DNA of 64,000 nucleotides from Caldicoprobacter oshimai DSM 21659 (GTDB lineage: Bacteria > Bacillota > Clostridia > Caldicoprobacterales > Caldicoprobacteraceae): assembly GCA_000526435.1 (NCBI GenBank), contig JAGB01000002.1:930001-994000 (forward strand), in the 5' to 3' direction. The position numbers and the translations under genes were made by a program. Each line of letters starts with the position of its first letter. Position 1 is the stretch's first letter. Below, piece after piece: positions 1-8,881 of the stretch. The notes under the pieces were generated by a model. The model saw nothing but the letters and a program-made list of their open reading frames with translations, was not told the DNA's origin and made no database searches.

Positions 1-680
1 ACATATTGCTTCCTCAATTCATCCAGCAAGTTCGCTCTCATAGTGCGGATATTCCCCGCTATCCCTGAAACTGCAATAATTATCACCGGCACCCATATGC
101 GTTTTAGCATATCCAAAACCTTGGCTAAACTCCAAGGAGCATCCACAAACTGCTGAGAGAAAAGTCCGCTAATGTATATGTCAAATTTAGTATACGCAAA
201 CCAAATAATCAATAAAGCCAACAGAAAGCCAGGTATCGAAACGCCAATAAAGCCTATAAATGTGAAGATATAGTCAAACATCGAATACTGTTTAACGGCT
301 GAATAAATCCCAATAGAAACGCCTATAATCCATACAAACACAATCGAAAACAATGAAATCACAGCACTTAAAGCCACCCTCTCTTTAATGAGTTCAACAA
401 CTGGCCTATTCCATCGAAAAGAACGACCAAAATCCCCGTGTAAAATTATATTTTTAATCCAGGTAATATACCGGATATGCAGCGGTTTATCCAAGGCATA
501 TTGTTTAACTAATCTGGCTATTTCTTCTTCACTGATCAAAACTCCTGAGCTCTTTAATTGCTCTATGTAAACCGTCAAGAAGTCTCCTGGCGGAAGTTCA
601 ATTATAATAAAGACTACAATGGAAAGGATAAACAGCAAAGGGATTAAAGATAAAAATCTGCGAATCACATAACCAGCCAT
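1..680 (-). CDS. ABC transporter permease, oligopeptide/dipeptide type (partial, C-terminus outside window)
   Basis: About 226 N-terminal residues are visible; the gene runs off the left edge. It starts with MAGYVIRRFLSLIPLLF, a hydrophobic first segment, followed by the PPGD motif typical of OppB/DppB/NikB permeases, then a periplasmic-side loop with a WIKNIILHGDFGRSF stretch and further membrane segments. By family it is one of two inner-membrane permeases of a peptide or nickel importer. An AAGGAGACTGGAT ribosome site precedes the ATG at 680. It lies 60 bp downstream of a truncated substrate-binding gene on the same strand, with a perfect 13-bp hairpin between. Substrate cannot be told from the sequence, and the system may be impaired because its binding protein lacks its N-terminus. 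Confidence 0.85.
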   Translation of the reverse strand, partial: MAGYVIRRFLSLIPLLFILSIVVFIIIELPPGDFLTVYIEQLKSSGVLISEEEIARLVKQYALDKPLHIRYITWIKNIILHGDFGRSFRWNRPVVELIKERVALSAVISLFSIVFVWIIGVSIGIYSAVKQYSMFDYIFTFIGFIGVSIPGFLLALLIIWFAYTKFDIYISGLFSQQFVDAPWSLAKVLDMLKRIWVPVIIIAVSGIAGNIRTMRANLLDELRKQY

Positions 681-700
681 ATCCAGTCTCCTTTCTTTTT

Positions 701-731
701 CCCTGGATGGTGGGATGACCACCATCCAGGG
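701..731. repeat. Perfect 13-bp inverted repeat between binding-protein and permease genes
   Basis: Arms CCCTGGATGGTGG (701-713) and CCACCATCCAGGG (719-731) with a 5-nt loop. On the minus strand it is followed by an A-rich stretch and the permease ribosome site, not by a U-tract, so it is not a classical terminator. Stable intercistronic hairpins of this kind between a binding-protein gene and its permease often protect the upstream mRNA; that role is inference. Confidence 0.7.
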
Positions 732-740
732 GAGTTGTGA

Positions 741-2000
741 CTATTCATCATAGAAAAGTACCTCGCCGGCAAAATTGGCCATAATCTGATATCCCTTCTC
801 CGGAACATTTTTTATCCTATTGGAAACAATTAAAGGAATCATAACGTCTTCAACAGGTACAATCAGGAAGAGAGAATCGTGCATTGCCTTCTCCCACTCG
901 TCCATATGAATTCCTATTTCTTCAAAGCTTTTGCTTGCTCGCATTTTTCGGTAGAGTTCAAATACAGGCTTAAGTGAATCAGGCGGTTCTATCCCCTCTT
1001 TGCCGAATCTGGTATACCATTTATGGAAGCCATCCGAAACCTTATAACGATCATTTAGAAATACCCACTCTAACATGTAAGGATTACCCTGCGCCACAGG
1101 CAAATCAAACCAGCTCGAAACAATGACTTGAGTTTCATTCGCCTGTACACGCGAACTTAACAGTGAAGACTCCACTTGCTTCATCGTCGTATATATACCT
1201 ATATTTTTCCAGTATTCAACTAATAGCTCAATCATCGGTATAAAATCGGTAGCCGGAGCGCTTGTTTCTATTAAAAGTTCCATCCTTTTTCCATCGGGTC
1301 TTAAGCGCCAGCCTTCAGAATCTCTCTTATCTAGACCCATGTTATCAAGCAATTGATTTGCTTTTTCAGGATCATACTCGCTGGGGGTTATCTTTGATGG
1401 AGAGGCAAAGCCGTGATAAACTGCATCTATTATTTCTTCCCGATTAATAGCGAGGTTCAAAGCCTGTCGAAATCTTGTATCCCATACTATCTCACGCCAT
1501 ACAGGATCCGGATTGCTGTAATTAAACGTAATCGGAATGGGGCAATGGAATTTTAGAGGTATTACCCTATAACCCCCCTTATTCTCATTTTCTTTATATA
1601 GAGCCACCTCGGTTATGGATACCGCCTGGCGCGCTAAATCAACTTCTCCTCCCATTATCTTCATAGGAAGCATATCCACCGTAGTCACTGTATCCGCCCT
1701 AATCTCATCTATATATGGCAACTGGTTTCCTGCAGCATCCACCTTCCAGTAATAGGGATTCCGCCTCAGTATGGCTACTTGTGCGCTAGGCATATCTACC
1801 AACATATAAGGAGCCAAAGTTGGGCATCCAATTCTAGTTTTCTCTAATGCGCCTCCTCCCCAGGAATAGAGGCTGTATAACCTATACCATTCGTTTTCTC
1901 CTAGACCATTCTCCTCCAATAAAGGCTTTAATTCTTCTAATGGAGTATACTTAATATGGAACTTTTTCATTATTAAATTAAATCGCTTATGAATAAACAC
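741..2000 (-). pseudogene. Extracellular solute-binding protein, family 5, 5'-truncated
   Basis: The 419-residue frame matches the C-terminal two thirds of SBP_bac_5 proteins: RRNPYYWKVDAAGNQLPYID, then RFRQALNLAINREEIID and the LLVEYWKNIGI segment are typical. Full members are about 550-650 residues and begin with a lipoprotein signal peptide. Here the frame opens at MFIHKRFNLIMKKFHIKYTP, which corresponds to the middle of the normal protein, so roughly 200 N-terminal residues and the export signal are missing. No ribosome site is obvious before either possible start. The upstream sequence is the regulatory region of the divergent XRE gene, so the deletion probably joined the two. The product would remain in the cytoplasm; I treat it as a pseudogene. 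Confidence 0.75.
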
Positions 2001-2030
2001 GAGTAAAACAATTCTTCATTCGCATTAAAT

Positions 2031-2178
2031 TTTACACTATTTGTGTTGTTTCCTCAAATCGTAAAATGCGTATTTTTACGCTAATTGTATCATTTATGGT
2101 TTAATCTTTTCGATTTTCTTAATATTTCCCTTAATTACACTAATTGTGTAATAAATATGCGCACATTTTGTGTAAAAT
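2031..2178 (+). promoter_or_regulatory. Operator cluster upstream of the XRE regulator
   Basis: A perfect palindrome ATTACACTAATTGTGTAAT (2134-2152; 7-bp arms, 5-nt spacer) is accompanied by relatives at 2031-2046 (TTTACACTATTTGTGT), at about 2075-2090 (TTTACGCTAATTGTAT) and a half site at about 2162-2178 (CACATTTTGTGTAAAAT). The shared unit is T/A-TTACAC with an inverted partner. The array lies between the divergent truncated binding-protein gene and the regulator, as expected for XRE autoregulation. Binding is inferred from the pattern only. Confidence 0.6.
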
Positions 2179-2198
2179 ATAAAGGAGAGGGGAGATGC

Positions 2199-2513
2199 AT
2201 GTTTCCAGAAAGATTAAGAAAATTGAGAAAAGAACACAAAATGACCCAAACAGAGTTAGGTGAAAAATTAGGACTTAGCACTTCGGCCATCGGAATGTAT
2301 GAGCAAGGTAGACGTGACCCAGATTCAATGACTTTAAAAAAGATTGCTGACCTTTTTAACGTAACAGTAGATTATCTATTAGGTCGGTCTGATATTCGCA
2401 ATCCTTATGTAGAAAACAATAAAAATGGGTGTTGTGTAATAGCTGATGAAAATGAAGTTATATCAGTGAAAGAACTATGTGAATTTATAAACAAAAATAA
2501 AAAAAGAAGGTAA
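2199..2513 (+). CDS. XRE-family transcriptional regulator
   Basis: The 104-residue protein starts MFPERLRKLRKEHKMTQTEL. An N-terminal Cro/C1-type helix-turn-helix covers about residues 5-60, with the recognition segment LSTSAIGMYEQGRRDP and the DLFNVTVDYLLGRSD ending typical of SinR/Xre-like repressors. A short polar C-terminal region of about 40 residues follows and may mediate dimerisation. The ATG at 2199 is chosen because AAGGAGAGGGGAG lies just upstream and the helix-turn-helix begins at once; an in-frame TTG at 2085 has no such site. It is one of only two clear plus-strand genes here, and it follows a cluster of palindromic sites it may bind. Targets are unknown. Confidence 0.85.
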   Translation: MFPERLRKLRKEHKMTQTELGEKLGLSTSAIGMYEQGRRDPDSMTLKKIADLFNVTVDYLLGRSDIRNPYVENNKNGCCVIADENEVISVKELCEFINKNKKRR

Positions 2514-2582
2514 TTCCAAAGTGTAAAATATATTATTTCTTTGAGGGTTAAAATTATAAGCGAAAAATGCTATTACTTTATG

Positions 2583-2615
2583 AAAAAAGCCGTCAGTACT
2601 CCTGACGGCTTTTTT
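2583..2615. terminator. Bidirectional intrinsic terminator between XRE gene and dnaB
   Basis: Stem GCCGTCAG (2589-2596) and CTGACGGC (2602-2609) with A-run before and T-run after, so it works in both directions. On the minus strand the first arm encodes the last codons of dnaB and the loop/second arm carries its stop codon. Confidence 0.85.
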
Positions 2616-3933
2616 CATAATTGGCAAACTTGGTGTACTGCCCCAACCACACCAGCTCAACAGTGCCGGTAGGGCCGTTTCGCTGTTTTGCAATTATTAT
2701 CTCGGCTATATTCTTCTTATCGGTATCGGGGTTGTAATACTCATCCCTGTATATGAATACGACCAGATCAGCATCCTGCTCGATGGCACCCGATTCACGC
2801 AGGTCGCTGAGCATCGGCCGGTGCTGGGTCCTGGCTTCTGGAGCGCGGCTGAGCTGCGACAGCGCGATAACGGGAACTTTCAGCTCCCTGGCCAGGGCTT
2901 TCAGTGAACGGGAAATTTCCGATATCTCCTGCTGGCGGTTTTCCGCCCTGCCCCTGCCCGACATAAGCTGCAGGTAGTCAATGACCAGTAGCCCTAATCC
3001 CTTTTCCATCTTAAGCCTGCGCGCCTTGGATCGTATCTCCATGACCGAAAGCCCACCGGTATCGTCTATGTATATGGGAGCCTGCGACAGCGGTCCAGCA
3101 GCCCTCACGAGTTTTAACCAATCCTCTTCGCTTAGATCTCCCGTGCGAATCTTCTGCAGCTCTACATTGGCCTCTGAACTCAGCATGCGCTGCACCAGCT
3201 GTTCTTTGGACATCTCCAGGCTGAATATGGCAACCGGCACCTTCTGGCGCAAAGCCACATACTGTGCAATATTGAGCACAAAGCTGGTTTTACCCATGGA
3301 TGGCCGGGCCGCCACCAGTATCAGGTCTGAAGGATGGAGGCCTGACGTCTTCTGGTCAAATTCGTGGAAACCGGTAGGCAAACCTATTATACCGCCTTTT
3401 TTCTTGGACAGCTCTTCAATCTTGGCATAGGTCTCAAGGAGGATATTTTTTATCGGTTCAAAGTAATTGGTGGTCTGTCGCTGAGAGATTTCAAATATCC
3501 TCTTTTCGGCTCTATCCAGGATGATGTCCAGCTCTTCCTGTGCCTCGTAGCTGTCCCTTATGATCTCGTTGGATGCCGCAATGAGCTGCCGCAAGATTGA
3601 TTTTTCTTCTACTATCTGTATGTAATACTTTAAATTAGCTGTGCTAGGGACAGCCACAGACAGGTCAGATATATAAGCCGCTCCACCCACCCCTTCCAGG
3701 GTACCCCTCTGTCTCAGCTCTTCCACAACTGTGACCAGGTCCACCGGCTCACCACGGTCATACAGGTTCAGCATGGCCTCAAATATCTCTTTATGGGCTT
3801 CGGAATAAAAATCTTCAGCCTTTAAAGACCCGGCCGCCACCGAAACGGCCTCGGCATCGATCAGCATTGAACCCAGGACCGATTGCTCGGCTTCTAAATT
3901 GTGAGGGGGTATGCGGTGCAGCAACTCAGCCAT
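2593..3933 (-). CDS. dnaB: Replicative DNA helicase
   Basis: 446 residues, normal length for DnaB (DnaC in B. subtilis). The N-terminal DnaB domain begins IPPHNLEAEQSVLGSML; the RecA-like C-terminal domain has Walker A ARPSMGKTSF at about 209-218, Walker B LLVIDYLQLM and the SLKALARELKVPVIALSQLS segment. It unwinds DNA at the replication fork as a hexamer. The start MAELLHRIPP at 3933 is preferred over an upstream ATG at 3969 because GGAGAAAGGGAG lies just before it and homologues begin there. It follows rplI with a 143-bp gap, the order rplI-dnaB seen in many Bacillota. No intein is present. Confidence 0.97.
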   Translation of the reverse strand: MAELLHRIPPHNLEAEQSVLGSMLIDAEAVSVAAGSLKAEDFYSEAHKEIFEAMLNLYDRGEPVDLVTVVEELRQRGTLEGVGGAAYISDLSVAVPSTANLKYYIQIVEEKSILRQLIAASNEIIRDSYEAQEELDIILDRAEKRIFEISQRQTTNYFEPIKNILLETYAKIEELSKKKGGIIGLPTGFHEFDQKTSGLHPSDLILVAARPSMGKTSFVLNIAQYVALRQKVPVAIFSLEMSKEQLVQRMLSSEANVELQKIRTGDLSEEDWLKLVRAAGPLSQAPIYIDDTGGLSVMEIRSKARRLKMEKGLGLLVIDYLQLMSGRGRAENRQQEISEISRSLKALARELKVPVIALSQLSRAPEARTQHRPMLSDLRESGAIEQDADLVVFIYRDEYYNPDTDKKNIAEIIIAKQRNGPTGTVELVWLGQYTKFANYEKSRQEY

Positions 3934-4076
3934 AACAACTCCCTTTCTCCATAAATCTATCCATCGCAAAATTCTAAACAGCCATACTCAGCCTATCAGC
4001 TTAACAATACACCATTGTTAATTCTAGCACCTTTAAATCATTTTTTGAGTACATACAATTTTGTATCCTTAGCAGG

Positions 4077-4523
4077 TTACTCCACCTCAACTTTCACGGT
4101 CAACGTAGCTGTAACCTCCGGGTATATCTTGACTGTCACCATATAGTTCCCCGTGCTCTTTATCGGTTCGGGTAACACAATTTTCTTCCTGTCAATATCT
4201 ATGTTGTGTTGTCTTTTGAGCTCCTCGGCAATTTCCTTATTGGTCACCGAACCGAACAGCTTGCCCTCACTGCCGCTGCGGGCTTTTATCACCACCGTCA
4301 GTCCCGATAGAGTATTTGCCAGTTTCTGTGCCTCTGCCAGCTCATGCTCTTTACGCCTTGCCTCTGCCTGTTTCTTTTCCTTGAGCGCCTTTAAGTTTTG
4401 CTCAGTAGCCTCTATGGCCAACCCCCTGGGGAAAAGGTAATTCCGAGCATATCCATCGCTGACATTTATCACGTCACCCTGTTTCCCCTGTCCTTTTACA
4501 TCCTGAATCAGAATCACTTTCAT
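4077..4523 (-). CDS. rplI: 50S ribosomal protein L9
   Basis: 148 residues, full length. The N-terminal rRNA-binding domain starts [20 protein letters not shown] and contains [15 protein letters not shown], the L9 signature; a long charged helix (about 45-75) links to the C-terminal domain, which includes [17 protein letters not shown]. It binds 23S rRNA and bridges neighbouring ribosomes. The ATG is 3 bp after the gdpP stop and its GAGGGG ribosome site is formed by the last gdpP codons, so the two are likely translationally coupled. Confidence 0.97.
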   Translation of the reverse strand: MKVILIQDVKGQGKQGDVINVSDGYARNYLFPRGLAIEATEQNLKALKEKKQAEARRKEHELAEAQKLANTLSGLTVVIKARSGSEGKLFGSVTNKEIAEELKRQHNIDIDRKKIVLPEPIKSTGNYMVTVKIYPEVTATLTVKVEVE

Positions 4524-4526
4524 TTG

Positions 4527-6524
4527 TTATTTCCCCTCCTCTAAATAATCTTTTAATGCCTCAATGACCTTTTGACGAGCCTCATCAAGGCTCATGCTGC
4601 CAAGCTGCGCCCCTGCAACCGTCAGATGTCCTCCTCCTCCAAGTTTTTCCAGTACCATCTGGACATTTACATCTCCCAGAGACCTTCCGCTTATCATGAC
4701 GCCGTCGCCACTCGGATACAGGACAAAGGAAGTGTGTATACCCTTTATGGTAAGCAGGCTGTCGGCAGCCTGGGCAGCAATAAGCGAACCGTTTTTGATA
4801 TTGGGCGGGCAATATGCCAGTGCCACGCCCGGCGCGATTATCTGAGCATTTTTCACCACTTCGGCACGGCTTAGGAAGGTATCAAGGTCATCCTGGAATA
4901 GATGGCGCACCGAAGCGGGATCTGCACCGGCACGCCTGAGATAAGACGCCGCTTCGAACGTGCGCACGCCGGTTTTGAATATAAAATTTTTGGTGTCCAC
5001 CGTTATTCCTGCCAGCAAAGCATCGGCCTCTACAGGCTTAAGCTCAACCTTTTCATCGAAGTATTGCACTATTTCAGTAACAAGCTCGCTGGTGGAAGAA
5101 GCATAGGGTTCCAGATATACCAGCGTGGCATTCTCTACCGCTTCTGCGCTTCTCCTGTGATGGTCTATCACCACCACCTTGTCCACAGCGCCTAAAAGCC
5201 GCGGTTCCTCCATAAAGGCCGGACGATGTACATCCACTACCACCAGCACCGCCTGGCGATCCACCTTATGTAGAGCTTCGTCGGTTGTTATAAAAGCGTC
5301 CTGGTATTCCTCATTTTCCAGAAGCCTGCTTATCAATGGCCGTATGGAAGTATTGGGACGGCTCATCACTATATAAGCTTGTTTACCAACATGGCGGGCA
5401 CATCTGTAAATACCTAAAGCGGCCCCCAGACAATCGAGGTCCGCCGCCTCGTGGCCCATGACGAATACTCCCCACGACTGGGACATCAGCTCCTTGAGGG
5501 CATTGGCAATAACCCTGGATTTAACCTTGGTACGCTTCTCAACTTCTTTGCTCTTGCCTCCGTAAAAAAACAGCTTGGTTCCTCGCTTGACTACCGCTTG
5601 ATCCCCTCCACGTCCCAGAGCCAGATCAAGGGCAGACTGCGCATAGTGGCTGAGCTCCAGAGGGGTTTTGCCGTCTGCCCCTACCCCTATGCTCAAGGTG
5701 ACAGGAATCCTGTTACCTGCACTGATAGCCCTAACGGCATCGAGTATTTGAAACTTGTTGTCCTCCAGCGCCTTCAATGCTTTGGCTTCGGCAAAGACTA
5801 CAAATTTATCGCGGTCATATTTCTTCCAGCCTGCATTGAGAGAAATGGCCCACTGGCTCAATGCAGCCTCAATCTCGGCCAGCACCACCGGCCGTTTTGC
5901 CTCATCGGTGTTGCTCATCACCTCATCATAATTATCGATCTGCACCAGCATAACTACCAGGCGCTCATCATGGTATTTTGCCTTCAACAAGGCCTCTTCG
6001 GTTATGTCTTGCAGATACATGAATATGATTACTCTGCGGCTGTCTTTGTTGCCATCGATGCCTAGGGGCGTATAAAACAGGCGGTATTTCCTGCCGTTTA
6101 GCTCTACTTGTTTGCAATCCTCCTCTTTAGCCTTGAGCAGGCCATAGAGGTCCAGATTAGGAATATAGTTCTTTATATTTTTGCCAAACAAGCTTTCCCC
6201 TTCAAACAGCTGGCCAAACCGGGAATTGTACCAGTTAATAGTTCCGTCCAGCTCTACCACTACAAAGGGCATGGGCACGCTAAATACCGCGTTTTTTGTA
6301 GACCAGTCTATATTTTCAGATAGGTTCTCAAGATAGCGCGTCCATTCAATCCTTCTTATCCGCGTAACCTTCCAGTTATAGTATACCAGATAGACAAACA
6401 GCAAAAAGGCCGCAAGGCCGATTGCCCAGTTGAAATACCATACAATCAACGAAAGCACCAATATAACAGCTAAATATATCGGATTTTCGGGAACATTAAG
6501 CCCCTTGACTGCGGGCTTTTTCAC
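4527..6524 (-). CDS. gdpP: Cyclic-di-AMP phosphodiesterase GdpP
   Basis: About 665 residues. Two membrane segments lie in the first 60 residues, then a PAS-like domain (about 85-165), a degenerate GGDEF domain (about 175-310, with LSIGVGADG but no GGDEF), and a DHH/DHHA1 phosphodiesterase module. Catalytic motifs visible are GHEAADLDCLGAA (DxD), VVVDVHRP, VVIDHHRR (DHH) and GGGGHLTVAGA (DHHA1). The family hydrolyses c-di-AMP to pApA and so affects osmolyte transport and wall stress. GTG at 6524 is preferred over the adjacent TTG at 6527 because AGAGGTGG then lies 7 nt away. It is the middle gene of yybS-gdpP-rplI, as in B. subtilis yybS-yybT-rplI. Confidence 0.95.
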   Translation of the reverse strand: MKKPAVKGLNVPENPIYLAVILVLSLIVWYFNWAIGLAAFLLFVYLVYYNWKVTRIRRIEWTRYLENLSENIDWSTKNAVFSVPMPFVVVELDGTINWYNSRFGQLFEGESLFGKNIKNYIPNLDLYGLLKAKEEDCKQVELNGRKYRLFYTPLGIDGNKDSRRVIIFMYLQDITEEALLKAKYHDERLVVMLVQIDNYDEVMSNTDEAKRPVVLAEIEAALSQWAISLNAGWKKYDRDKFVVFAEAKALKALEDNKFQILDAVRAISAGNRIPVTLSIGVGADGKTPLELSHYAQSALDLALGRGGDQAVVKRGTKLFFYGGKSKEVEKRTKVKSRVIANALKELMSQSWGVFVMGHEAADLDCLGAALGIYRCARHVGKQAYIVMSRPNTSIRPLISRLLENEEYQDAFITTDEALHKVDRQAVLVVVDVHRPAFMEEPRLLGAVDKVVVIDHHRRSAEAVENATLVYLEPYASSTSELVTEIVQYFDEKVELKPVEADALLAGITVDTKNFIFKTGVRTFEAASYLRRAGADPASVRHLFQDDLDTFLSRAEVVKNAQIIAPGVALAYCPPNIKNGSLIAAQAADSLLTIKGIHTSFVLYPSGDGVMISGRSLGDVNVQMVLEKLGGGGHLTVAGAQLGSMSLDEARQKVIEALKDYLEEGK

Positions 6525-6546
6525 CAATAATCCACCTCTTTATCTA

Positions 6547-7527
6547 CTACGGATTCATCCGCCGATACACCGATCGCAGCTTGAACACCTGCTCCAAAAT
6601 TCCCAGGGACATTAGAAGCGTTGGAGCAATCATAAAAAGCACAGCCAATATCACAGCGCGCAAAAAGTTAGGCACCCTGTTCATCTTGAGCTTCATGAAA
6701 AACGTTGCAACCGCCAAACCCTGAATTGAAAACACAAACGAACACAGCGACAGCACGGTATAAAATACAACCTCAAAATTCTTCAAATCCAGCAAATTGC
6801 CCACATAAGCAATAAGCAGCATAGCCATAAAACCCAACCCCGCGCCTCTGGGCAGCATCCAGTCGCTGAATTCGGGCAATCCGTTAAGCACATATCCCAG
6901 CTTTTTGAGCGCCATACGCGACACAAGCATGTTTATGGTTCCATATATCAAGGAGAATATGATCAACATCGAAGGAACAAATGGCACAAACTGCTCCAGT
7001 TGCCCTATAACCACCTCTGCAAACTCCCCTGGAGATATGGGCTTTTCTATCACCTTAAGTTGAGCGTATAGGTCTATTATGCGGCTAAAATCCACTATGT
7101 TGCTGGCAAAAAATTGGCGTATGCTATTGGCTATATATTCAAACGCCGTTTGCCCGGTAAACCAGGAAAACGCTTTTAGAAATACAAGGGCTGAAAGCAG
7201 CACAGCCCCTGCCGACATGACGATATATTCAAATAAGTCAAAACGCTTTCTTATGGTCCACGAAAGCACCAGCACCAGTGGGAAATTAAGTATGACCACC
7301 GCAAATCCCAGGAACGGATGAAACACCATCCCAAGCAGTAACCCGGCTATTACAAGCCCTAGTATGCCTGCCCAGGGCTCCCTTCTGGCCCCCAGCACAA
7401 TAAATGGTACTGGCCAGATAAAGATGACGACGTTTAGCACTGGGATGAAAAACAGTATCACCAGCAGCACAGTGCTTATTGTGGCAATCAGGGCGCTTTC
7501 TAGCGCAGCCTTCAACTTTAAATTCAT
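6547..7527 (-). CDS. yybS: DUF2232 membrane protein, YybS family
   Basis: 326 residues with about eight hydrophobic segments, for example LESALIATISTVLLVILFFI near the start and ILAVLFMIAPTLLMSLGIL near the end. Length, topology and position directly before gdpP and rplI match YybS (DUF2232), a polytopic membrane protein of unknown function in spore-forming Bacillota. The ATG at 7527 is chosen because GGAG lies 8 nt upstream; a frame extension to 7536 lacks a site. Function is unknown; the constant pairing with GdpP suggests, without proof, a link to c-di-AMP or envelope physiology. Confidence 0.85.
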   Translation of the reverse strand: MNLKLKAALESALIATISTVLLVILFFIPVLNVVIFIWPVPFIVLGARREPWAGILGLVIAGLLLGMVFHPFLGFAVVILNFPLVLVLSWTIRKRFDLFEYIVMSAGAVLLSALVFLKAFSWFTGQTAFEYIANSIRQFFASNIVDFSRIIDLYAQLKVIEKPISPGEFAEVVIGQLEQFVPFVPSMLIIFSLIYGTINMLVSRMALKKLGYVLNGLPEFSDWMLPRGAGLGFMAMLLIAYVGNLLDLKNFEVVFYTVLSLCSFVFSIQGLAVATFFMKLKMNRVPNFLRAVILAVLFMIAPTLLMSLGILEQVFKLRSVYRRMNP

Positions 7528-7543
7528 ACCACACACTCCATAT

Positions 7544-7873
7544 TTATTCTCTGTTGGCCTTCATATGCTGCCTCAGCTCGGACAAATCGCCGTAGTCCTT
7601 TTCTATCTCATGTTCCTCCAAAATCCCCAGACGAATCTTGTTTGCAATCTTTTGCTCGATCACGCCAAAGTGAATCCCCAGCCTCTTGCCCAGCAGGTAA
7701 GAAGCTACGATTATGCTGGCAAGGCAATCCGCCAAGCTATCCTGTGAAATGCGAGCACTGCTGGCCAGCATGCGAAATAGCTCAGCAATAGAGAGCAATA
7801 TCTCGCTCTTGAGCCATTCAATAATCTTTACGTTTTTAGCAATGTCAAGCTCCCTCTCGTTATCCATTCGCAA
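7544..7873 (-). CDS. MazG-like family protein
   Basis: About 109 residues, largely helical, with the core NVKIIEWLKSEILLSIAELF and DCLASIIVASYLLGKRLGI. This resembles the small MazG-like proteins encoded next to yybS in Clostridia, which have an all-alpha nucleotide pyrophosphohydrolase-like fold but usually lack a full EExxE metal motif; I see no clear motif here. A TTG start at 7873 (LRMDNEREL) is preferred because GAGAGGGG is 8 nt upstream; an ATG two codons later is the alternative. A longer frame to 7993 would overlap pheA and is unlikely. Activity is not established. Confidence 0.65.
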   Translation of the reverse strand: MRMDNERELDIAKNVKIIEWLKSEILLSIAELFRMLASSARISQDSLADCLASIIVASYLLGKRLGIHFGVIEQKIANKIRLGILEEHEIEKDYGDLSELRQHMKANRE

Positions 7874-7889
7874 GGCTTTAACCCCTCTC

Positions 7890-8714
7890 TTACGTAAATC
7901 TGGGATATGACCCCAACACAGCAAAATACCTGCTCTGGCCGGCCAGCTCATCCAGCGCATCTTGCACCACAGCATCCTGAACATGCCCTTCAAAATCCAC
8001 CAAAAACAGATATTCGCCCAGGCTGGTCTTCATGGGCCGCGACTCAATTTTGGTAAGGTTTATGTGCCTCTCGGCAAAGATCCTGAGGGCATGATACAGG
8101 CTGCCGGGCTTGTGGTCCACGCTGAATACGATGGAAGTCTTATCACATCCGGTGGGTTTGCTCTGTTGCCTGGACAAGACAACAAACCTGGTACAGTTAC
8201 CGTTGTGCTCCTCGATGTTTTCTTCAAGGATATCCAGGCCAAACACACGGGCAGCATGTTTGCTCCCTATGGCTCCCCATTCCCGCGGGCCCATCATTAC
8301 CTCTCTGGCCGCTGCAGCCGTACTAGAAGTGGCCCGCAGTTCCACGCCGTGCAATTTCTCATATAAAAATTTGCGGCACTGTGCCAGGGCCTGGGGATGG
8401 GACAATACCACCCACAGTTCATCCAACTGCACCCCTGGCTTTGCGAGCAAACAATGATGTATGGGCAGGACGAGCTCTCCAGTTATATACACGCTCACCT
8501 CATGAATTATCATATCAACCGTTACATTTACCGTGCCTTCCATGGAATTCTCCATAGGGACCACTGCATGATCTATTTGGCCCTTGTCTACCCCATATAT
8601 GAGGTCAGGGATGCTTGGATATTCGACTAAATACACCTGTTTCCCCTTTGCGTACAACAGGGCCGCTTCATGGGTAAAGGTACCTTCGGGTCCCAGATAG
8701 CCTACCTTTTCCAT
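7890..8714 (-). CDS. pheA: Prephenate dehydratase
   Basis: 274 residues: monofunctional PheA converting prephenate to phenylpyruvate for phenylalanine synthesis. The catalytic domain starts VGYLGPEGTFTHEAA and carries VVPMENSMEGTVN and the NCTRFVVL segment with the essential Thr-Arg-Phe. The C-terminal ACT domain includes GSLYHALRIFAERHINLTKI and the ESRP phenylalanine-binding motif, so feedback inhibition is expected. An AAAGGGGAAAGAT ribosome site precedes the ATG. There is no fused chorismate mutase, and no other aromatic-pathway gene is nearby. The 167-bp gap upstream, to recX, shows no recognisable T-box. Confidence 0.95.
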   Translation of the reverse strand: MEKVGYLGPEGTFTHEAALLYAKGKQVYLVEYPSIPDLIYGVDKGQIDHAVVPMENSMEGTVNVTVDMIIHEVSVYITGELVLPIHHCLLAKPGVQLDELWVVLSHPQALAQCRKFLYEKLHGVELRATSSTAAAAREVMMGPREWGAIGSKHAARVFGLDILEENIEEHNGNCTRFVVLSRQQSKPTGCDKTSIVFSVDHKPGSLYHALRIFAERHINLTKIESRPMKTSLGEYLFLVDFEGHVQDAVVQDALDELAGQSRYFAVLGSYPRFT

Positions 8715-8881
8715 ATCTTTCCCCTTTTTTAAGATATCGTCAAGTTAAATTGTATACGCCGCATGGCTTTTTGTCAATGTGTGCTGTCCCATCCATGCCT
8801 GCATAGTCAGTCAAACAGCTCTGCATGACTTAACCGCTTCAATTAATGCAGCTTATACGGACTCCGTATCAAATACAACAT

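Noticed and set aside
8715-8881. T-box or attenuator upstream of pheA
   Set aside because: The gap is 167 bp, lacks a T-box AGGGTGGNACCGCG motif and shows no terminator just before pheA.
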